Shown: positions 8,301-11,562 of the stretch, piece after piece
Layout: each line of letters starts with the position of its first letter
Numbering within the stretch: position 1 is the first letter of the stretch
Source of the DNA: an uncultured Collinsella sp.
Lineage (GTDB): Bacteria; Actinomycetota; Coriobacteriia; Coriobacteriales; Coriobacteriaceae
Direction: 5' to 3'
NCBI GenBank assembly: GCA_902494605.1
Contig: CABUUG010000051.1
Coordinates: 1 to 11,562, forward strand
Length of the DNA stretch: 11,562 nt
The notes under the pieces: generated by a model
Database searches by the model: none
The model's input: the letters and a program-made list of their open reading frames with translations, nothing else
Told to the model about the DNA's origin: nothing
Program-made: the position numbers and the translations under genes

Positions 8301-8795
8301 CTCGTGCACGGCGCGCTCGACGGAGGTCATCGCATTCTGCTGTTCAGCCAGTTTACGGGCATGCTCGATATCATCGGCAAGCGCCTGGCCAAGGAGGACA
8401 TCGCCTTCCTTAAGCTCACGGGCGCATCGTCCAAGGAGAGCCGCGCCAAGATGGTCGCGCAGTTCCAGGCGGGCGAGGTGCCGGTGTTCCTGATCTCGCT
8501 CAAGGCGGGCGGCGTGGGCCTTAACCTGACGGCGGCAGACGTGGTCATTCACTACGACCCGTGGTGGAACGTGGCCGCGCAGGACCAGGCGACCGATCGC
8601 GCCCACCGCATTGGCCAGCAGCACACCGTGACCGTGTACAAACTCATCGCCAAGGACACGATCGAGGAACGCATTATGCAGATGCAGGAGTCCAAGCGTG
8701 ACCTGGTCAACAGCGTGCTCGGCGGCGACGGCATCTCGTCGGCACTGTTTACCCGCGAGGATGTTCTGGCGCTGCTCGGCGGCGACGGGCGCTAG
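5322..8795 (+). CDS. SWIM zinc-finger / SNF2-family DEAD-like ATPase
   Basis: This 1157-residue protein has the architecture of large bacterial SNF2 ATPases. A SWIM zinc finger (C78, C80, C90, H92; CxCx9CxH) lies near the N-terminus, followed by a Pro-rich linker (about 115-155). A long region (about 190-620) resembles the bacterial SNF2-associated domain. The two-lobed motor comes next: Walker A DDMGLGKT (719-726, K725), Walker B/motif II DEAQ (818-821), motif III LTGTP (845-849), motif V GGVGLNLTAAD (1063-1073) and motif VI QATDRAHRIGQ (1089-1099). Proteins of this type are ATP-driven translocases on double-stranded DNA or nucleoprotein, related to RapA/HepA; they usually do not unwind strands. 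The cellular role of this subfamily is poorly known, so only the biochemical class is claimed. The SWIM finger probably binds DNA or protein. All motor residues are intact. The gene follows dnaE by 135 bp containing a large inverted repeat, so co-transcription is uncertain. Confidence 0.95.
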   Translation: MAQGTFAQALRKEAALSSTFMKGRSLMLNGAVLSFEDSGSRFSKNVNIEGSVRGSRGDLYKTHVALDMDEHEVIDYDCDCPAAFRYSGMCKHVIATALAYLDASGAEPVEGLRTPVRTFTAPPAQSKQPTRPAPTASAVNPNFPFPAPVPTSPSLVAALSDLSDARMDELVAMRRKLAGTIDPDAPKAVLEPSLVPYYNPLFADRFNWALEFRIRCGSVSYVVKDIDGMADAYVRGGTFSYGKKLTFVHVPEAFDGVSTKLLDFVAMTVAYLSDITSLRSASYDFARSGFVAERQLPVSEHSIVSVLDLLRGRTMSFEPAWSRGTTTHRAYEVVVEPSPQGEGEVPAKCPPLLAAKIASAVGGSYDLRLPADAYCFVAGDAAYLVDTRRARRTDMAFAQHAAPFLSHLLPCRTPVHIAADQVGEFCRMALPILRDYTDLTAPAALDTVAPEPSFAMAIGVDDGLVTCKITVTYGDWSADLFSLGAPGSPFEEQRPGVPPRDTVAEFRVMDTAALYFDFYEGGLAFEERDDESLFHLLTEGLSALSELGEVLLSDRLRQISVRPAPKLSVRATVKSNLLDVELGASGLSAADLAIYLDSYKRHQTFARLTSGDIVRLDEGARAAFGLAGDLGVDAVDLLDGVSLPASSTLFVDSMLARTPALEADRDAAFRRTVERLDTLGKMDFTVPVSLKATLRGYQVDGYQWLGSLEHLGLGGILADDMGLGKTLQMIAHILARVEAGDTKPTLVVCPASLVYNWTAELERFAPSLDVCAIVGAKAQRRVQIAGVSEHNVVVTSYDLMRRDIDEYVERDFARVVLDEAQYIKNPLTQVARAAKRLPAGVRFALTGTPIENRLSELWSIFDYLMPGLLGTRDSFAKRFESPVEHAEGDSAARLQALVSPFVLRRVKEDVVADLPEKIEDTVMAQLTGEQRKLYLANQDRIAQQVQHREAGEFKKDKLKVLAELTKLRQICCDPHLHYADYKAGSAKLDTCMELVHGALDGGHRILLFSQFTGMLDIIGKRLAKEDIAFLKLTGASSKESRAKMVAQFQAGEVPVFLISLKAGGVGLNLTAADVVIHYDPWWNVAAQDQATDRAHRIGQQHTVTVYKLIAKDTIEERIMQMQESKRDLVNSVLGGDGISSALFTREDVLALLGGDGR

Positions 8796-8830
8796 CCGCG
8801 CGCGGGGTGGGACTGCTGGAGCGGACAGGA

Positions 8831-8855
8831 CGGTCGACGCATTTTGGCCCGACCG
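8831..8855. other. weak 6-bp hairpin in the SNF2-superoxide reductase spacer
   Basis: CGGTCG at 8831-8836 pairs with CGACCG at 8850-8855 across a 13-base loop. No T-run follows. It may be part of the end of the SNF2 transcript, but a stem this short could be chance in GC-rich DNA. The rest of the 165-base spacer shows no clear promoter boxes. Confidence 0.25.
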
Positions 8856-8947
8856 CTTGCCTGATCCGTTATGTGTTCATTTGCAATGCCGTGGATGGTT
8901 TGTCTGCCTTTGGGCATAAGAACCATCAAGAACATTGGCACATCAGC

Positions 8948-8954
8948 AAAGGAG
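8948..8954 (+). promoter_or_regulatory. ribosome binding site fixing the superoxide reductase start
   Basis: AAAGGAG ends 6 bases before the ATG at 8961. It rules out the in-frame ATG at 8871, which would add 30 residues with no counterpart in the family and which lacks an RBS. Confidence 0.8.
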
Positions 8955-8960
8955 AACATC

Positions 8961-9323
8961 ATGGCGAAATTCTTTAAGGACCCCGACGGTAAGCTCATCG
9001 CTGCCCTTGGCGACGGCGTTGCGACCCCTGCCGGTTGCACGGAGCTGACCGCAAATACTGAGGACGCGGCGCACGAGAAGCACGTGCCCGTCGTCGAGAC
9101 CGAGCGCGACGGTCACGTGATTCGCGCACGCGTTGGCTCGGTCGAGCACCCCAGCCTGCCCGAGCACTACATTGAGTGGATCGCCCTTGAGGCCGAGGGC
9201 CGTCTGGAGGTCCATTACCTCCAGCCCGGCATGAAGCCCGCGACGTTTTTCGCGGGCGGCTCCAAGACCGGTACCGTCTATGCCTACTGCAACCTGCACG
9301 GGCTGTGGTCCGCGACATTCTAG
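8961..9323 (+). CDS. superoxide reductase (desulfoferrodoxin family, lacking the desulforedoxin iron site)
   Basis: This 120-residue cytosolic non-haem iron enzyme reduces superoxide to hydrogen peroxide without releasing oxygen, a common defence in anaerobes. All ligands of the catalytic Fe(His)4(Cys) site are visible: H41 in EKHVP, H63 and H69 in VEHPSLPEHY, C110 and H113 in CNLHG. The E39-K40 pair next to the site, known to assist catalysis in this family, is also kept. The first 38 residues align in length with the N-terminal desulforedoxin domain of two-iron desulfoferrodoxins, but only one cysteine (C26) remains where four would bind iron. That matches the one-iron class III type (as in Treponema) better than the short neelaredoxins. 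The start is chosen by AAAGGAG 6 bases upstream. The gene stands alone, with a 165-base spacer before it and a probable terminator after it. The electron donor (rubredoxin in many anaerobes) is not encoded here. Literature symbols vary (dfx, sor), so none is assigned. Confidence 0.92.
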   Translation: MAKFFKDPDGKLIAALGDGVATPAGCTELTANTEDAAHEKHVPVVETERDGHVIRARVGSVEHPSLPEHYIEWIALEAEGRLEVHYLQPGMKPATFFAGGSKTGTVYAYCNLHGLWSATF

Positions 9324-9368
9324 GAGCGCGTCCCCGCTCGGGGTATCATAGCTAGCATATGCACATGC

Positions 9369-9402
9369 AAGCGCCGACTGCATTATGCGGCCGGCGCTTT
9401 TA
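9369..9402 (+). terminator. probable intrinsic terminator after the superoxide reductase gene
   Basis: AAGCGCCG at 9369-9376 pairs perfectly with CGGCGCTT at 9392-9399 over 8 bp around a 15-base loop, and the stem runs into TTTTA. The T-run is short (four bases, two of them in the stem), so termination may be partial. It lies 45 bases after the superoxide reductase stop and before the next start. Confidence 0.55.
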
Positions 9403-9425
9403 CTACGATTTCGATGGTTTACGAC

Positions 9426-9432
9426 GGAAAGG
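9426..9432 (+). promoter_or_regulatory. ribosome binding site fixing the NAD-synthetase-like start
   Basis: The purine run GGAAAGG ends 8 bases before the ATG at 9441. The in-frame ATG at 9414 has no such site upstream and would add nine residues ahead of the conserved MKLALAQ opening. Confidence 0.6.
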
Positions 9433-9440
9433 GCTGGGCC

Positions 9441-11426
9441 ATGAAGCTCGCGCTTGCACAGATCGATATGCGCCTGGGTGATATTGAGGGCATTTGCGGC
9501 CGCATCGAGGACCAGGCTCGTCTGGCCCACGAGCGCGGAGCGCGCGTGCTGTGCGTTCCAGCTCCGCTCTTTATGGGCGCCATGCCCGGTGGCCTGGTGG
9601 GCGCTGCCGACTTTGAGCACGACATGCTTGCCGGCTTGACTGGTGTCGCCGAGCGTATCCAGGAGCTTGACATGATCTGCATCGTGCCCGCGGCGGTTTC
9701 GTTTGAAGGCCAGCCGCTGCTCGACTACATGATGCTCAAGGACGGTCATGTGGTGCCGGCGCGTTCGAGCATTGCCTTGCAGCGTGGCGAGAACAACGAC
9801 ACGCGTTGGGCGCCGCCGGTGTTCGACGTGGACGGCGTGCGCAGCGCCGTGATTTTTGACTTGGACCGCGAGCTCGAGATGTTGCCGACCGGCGTCGACC
9901 TCATCGCGTATTTCCAATTCAACGCGTTTGACATGACCGACCGCGAGACTGCCGCCATTGCCGCCGTTCGCAGCGGCGCCTACCGCAAGATCGCATCCAA
10001 GCGCAGCGTGTGGTTTGCCTGCATGGCGCCGGTCGGTGCCTATGACGAGTCGGTGTATACCGGCGGTTCGTTTGTGCTCGACGACTGCGGTCGCGTGGTG
10101 GCCCAGGCGCCGTGTTTTGAGGAGAGCCTGCTGGTTCAGGAGATTCAGCGCGGCGTGATGCTCGATGCCCTGGAAGATCACGAACTGCCCGAGTTCCGTT
10201 CCGAGGAGTGGTTGTGGCAGGCGCTGGTGCTCGCCGTGCGCGACAACGCTCGGGCCCACGGTGCGTCGCGTGCTGTGGTGGCACTCGAGGGTGACCTGCC
10301 GTCATCCCTGCTGGCGGCGCTGGCCGTTGACGCTCTGGGTTCGCGTAACGTAATTGGCCTGGTGCTGGGGCGCAACCGTATCTTTACGCCGGCGCAGGAG
10401 GAGGCCGAGGCTGCCCGCTGTGCCGCCGTCCGTGCCATCGCCGAGCGTTTGCACATTCGCACCGTCGAGCGCGATGCACCGGATGCGGCGCGTGTGCTCG
10501 ATCGCGACGTGTCGGCGGGCGATGCCGAGCGTCTGCGCTCGCGCACGCTGGGCCTCATGCTGGAGGACACGGCGCTCGAGCTGGGTGCGATGGCGCTGAG
10601 CCCGCTGTCCAAAACCGAGTATGCGCTGGCGGCGCCGGCGCTTTGCGGCGGCTACCAGGGCGACTTTGCGCCCTTTGGCGATGTGTACCTGTCGACGCTT
10701 GAGTTTGTGGCACGTGTGCGCAACCGCACGTCTGCCGTGGTGCCCCAAGAGCTCGTGACGCTCAACGCGGTGGAGGATTGCATGGAGCGCGTGCTGGCGC
10801 AAGCGCTCTCGACGATCGACGGTCCGGTCGATATGCTCGACCGCGCGGCACAGCTGCTCGGCGGGCTTGAGCCGGGTGAGGTCGATGGCGCGCTCGAGGC
10901 GCACGTGGACCGCAATCGAGCTTTCGACGACATCCCGATGGCCGCTGGCAAGCCTGAGGCTTGCTCGCTGCTGCTGATGCTCGTTCGACAGGGTGAGGCT
11001 GCCCGCCGCATGTTGCCGATGGCGCCGATCGTCTCGGCCCGTTCGTTTGCCGAGCGTGCCTGGCCGTATATGCTCGCGTGGTCCGACCTGGGGCTTAACG
11101 GCAAGGAGCGTATGACGGTCGATTCGCTGGCGCGCGCCGAGGTGCGCCGTTTTGCTGACGAGGATACGAGCGAGCGCGTGCGAAACGAGATGATGGGCGT
11201 GCTGGGCGAGCTACTGGGTATTTCGCCCGAGCAAATGGAGGAGCTGCGCTCCGAGGACGGTCAGCGTCGTTTGCACGAGGGAATGAAAAAGATCGAGGGC
11301 GAGGTTCAGGACGCCATCGATAAGATGATGGGCGGTCAGGGCGGCCCGCAAGGTGGGCCCCAGGGCGGACCGATGCCGCACCCGCCGGTGGATCCAAGGC
11401 AGTTCCCCTTTTTCTCTCAAAACTAA
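9441..11426 (+). CDS. NAD+ synthetase-like protein with degenerate glutaminase and synthetase sites (putative pseudoenzyme)
   Basis: The 661-residue protein follows the plan of glutamine-dependent NAD+ synthetase: an N-terminal nitrilase-fold amidase (1-240, opening MKLALAQIDMRLGD) and a C-terminal ATP-pyrophosphatase domain (about 255-550). By eye the key residues of both are gone. The catalytic Glu of FPEL is A41 (VPAP, 39-42), the Lys is replaced by R108 or S109, and the Cys of ICED is D140 (IFDLD, 138-142). The ATP-grasping SGGIDSS loop reads EGDLPSS at 283-289. Flanking framework is well kept, for example LLAALAVDALG at 290-300, SKTE at 390-393 and GDFAPFGDVY at 407-416. The family usually ends near residue 550. 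Here about 110 more residues follow: a charged, probably helical stretch (about 565-628), then a GGPQ repeat and a Pro-rich end. An intact 661-codon frame argues against simple decay. A regulatory, scaffolding or altered-substrate role is inferred. An active NadE elsewhere in the genome would be expected. Homology is confident; inactivity is probable. Confidence 0.85.
   Translation: MKLALAQIDMRLGDIEGICGRIEDQARLAHERGARVLCVPAPLFMGAMPGGLVGAADFEHDMLAGLTGVAERIQELDMICIVPAAVSFEGQPLLDYMMLKDGHVVPARSSIALQRGENNDTRWAPPVFDVDGVRSAVIFDLDRELEMLPTGVDLIAYFQFNAFDMTDRETAAIAAVRSGAYRKIASKRSVWFACMAPVGAYDESVYTGGSFVLDDCGRVVAQAPCFEESLLVQEIQRGVMLDALEDHELPEFRSEEWLWQALVLAVRDNARAHGASRAVVALEGDLPSSLLAALAVDALGSRNVIGLVLGRNRIFTPAQEEAEAARCAAVRAIAERLHIRTVERDAPDAARVLDRDVSAGDAERLRSRTLGLMLEDTALELGAMALSPLSKTEYALAAPALCGGYQGDFAPFGDVYLSTLEFVARVRNRTSAVVPQELVTLNAVEDCMERVLAQALSTIDGPVDMLDRAAQLLGGLEPGEVDGALEAHVDRNRAFDDIPMAAGKPEACSLLLMLVRQGEAARRMLPMAPIVSARSFAERAWPYMLAWSDLGLNGKERMTVDSLARAEVRRFADEDTSERVRNEMMGVLGELLGISPEQMEELRSEDGQRRLHEGMKKIEGEVQDAIDKMMGGQGGPQGGPQGGPMPHPPVDPRQFPFFSQN
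11331..11372 (+). repeat. GGPQ-type short tandem repeat encoding the C-terminal tail
   Basis: Residues 631-644 of the NAD-synthetase-like protein read as a Gly-Gly-(Pro)-Gln repeat of about three and a half units, followed by a Pro/His-rich end. The DNA is correspondingly repetitive (GGCGGnCCnCAG-like units). The tail is probably disordered; repeat number may vary between strains. Confidence 0.7.
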
Positions 11427-11444
11427 CTCTGGGATAGGGCCAAG

Positions 11445-11472
11445 GTTACGCGGTTTTACCAAACCGCGTAAC
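11445..11472. repeat. perfect 12-bp hairpin after the NAD-synthetase-like gene
   Basis: GTTACGCGGTTT (11445-11456) and AAACCGCGTAAC (11461-11472) are exact reverse complements around the tetraloop TACC. It begins 19 bases after the stop codon. No T-run follows on either strand, so it may be a bidirectional or factor-assisted terminator, or a palindromic repeat. The pairing is seen; the function is inferred. Confidence 0.75.
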
Positions 11473-11526
11473 GAGTCGACGCTGCGCGAGCCCCTGCCGG
11501 GCAATCTGCCGCTCAAACCGTCGCTT

Positions 11527-11542
11527 GCGTACAGAAGTACGC
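11527..11542. repeat. 6-bp hairpin near the window end
   Basis: GCGTAC (11527-11532) and GTACGC (11537-11542) pair perfectly around AGAA, extendable by two G-T wobbles. It lies 54 bases after the larger hairpin and may belong to the same composite intergenic element. The region 11427-11562 otherwise shows no supported gene. Confidence 0.4.
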
Positions 11543-11562
11543 GGCGCTCCTCTTTCGTGACA

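Noticed and set aside
8871..8960. An upstream ATG extending the superoxide reductase by 30 residues, possibly a signal-like segment
   Set aside because: The extension is not clearly hydrophobic over a membrane length, has no ribosome binding site, and the family is cytosolic; ATG 8961 has AAAGGAG at ideal spacing.
8943..10259. A 438-codon minus-strand open frame covering the superoxide reductase and the start of the NAD-synthetase-like gene
   Set aside because: It spans two oppositely oriented genes with clear homology and a terminator, and resembles no family.
11446..11562. A minus-strand frame of 38 codons open from the window edge, ending in TAA inside the hairpin
   Set aside because: It is strongly Arg-rich, has no recognisable motif, and its stop lies within the 12-bp inverted repeat. 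It could be the tail of a downstream convergent gene, but this cannot be told from the window.

Overview
The window is GC-rich (roughly 60-65 % by eye) and every confident gene lies on the + strand. The proteins look like those of a gut-associated Coriobacteriia member, most likely Collinsella. The reasons are an actinobacterial-type DnaE with lineage-type insertions, an anaerobe's superoxide reductase, and intergenic palindromes of a kind I associate with Collinsella. The genus is inferred from general family knowledge; no database was searched.

Layout. (1) 2-1204: the 3' end of an AddA-type UvrD-family helicase/nuclease, cut by the window start. (2) 1205-1382: a spacer with an 18-bp hairpin and a weak candidate promoter. 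(3) 1383-5186: dnaE, the replicative DNA polymerase III alpha subunit, with an apparently intact PHP proofreading site and two unusual insertions. (4) 5187-5321: a spacer almost filled by a 34-bp imperfect inverted repeat with a third internal copy of its core. (5) 5322-8795: a SWIM zinc-finger/SNF2-family ATPase. (6) 8961-9323: a small superoxide reductase that keeps the catalytic iron site but has lost the desulforedoxin cysteines. (7) 9369-9402: a probable terminator. (8) 9441-11426: a protein with the full architecture of glutamine-dependent NAD+ synthetase in which both active sites look destroyed, plus a long C-terminal extension ending in a GGPQ repeat. (9) 11427-11562: a non-coding tail with a perfect 12-bp hairpin and a second small one.

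How the genes relate. The first three genes all deal with DNA: end processing and recombination, replication, and a DNA- or nucleoprotein-translocating ATPase. They are separated by 135-180 bp spacers with hairpins, so they look like neighbouring single-gene units rather than a tight operon. The superoxide reductase fits oxygen defence in an anaerobe. The strongest candidate for something undescribed is the NAD-synthetase-like protein, which looks like a pseudoenzyme under selection rather than a decaying gene, since its reading frame is intact over 661 codons. The second is the set of distinct hairpin elements that occupy the spacers. I see no CRISPR array, phage, transposase, tRNA or rRNA. 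No gene-free stretch exceeds about 180 bases.
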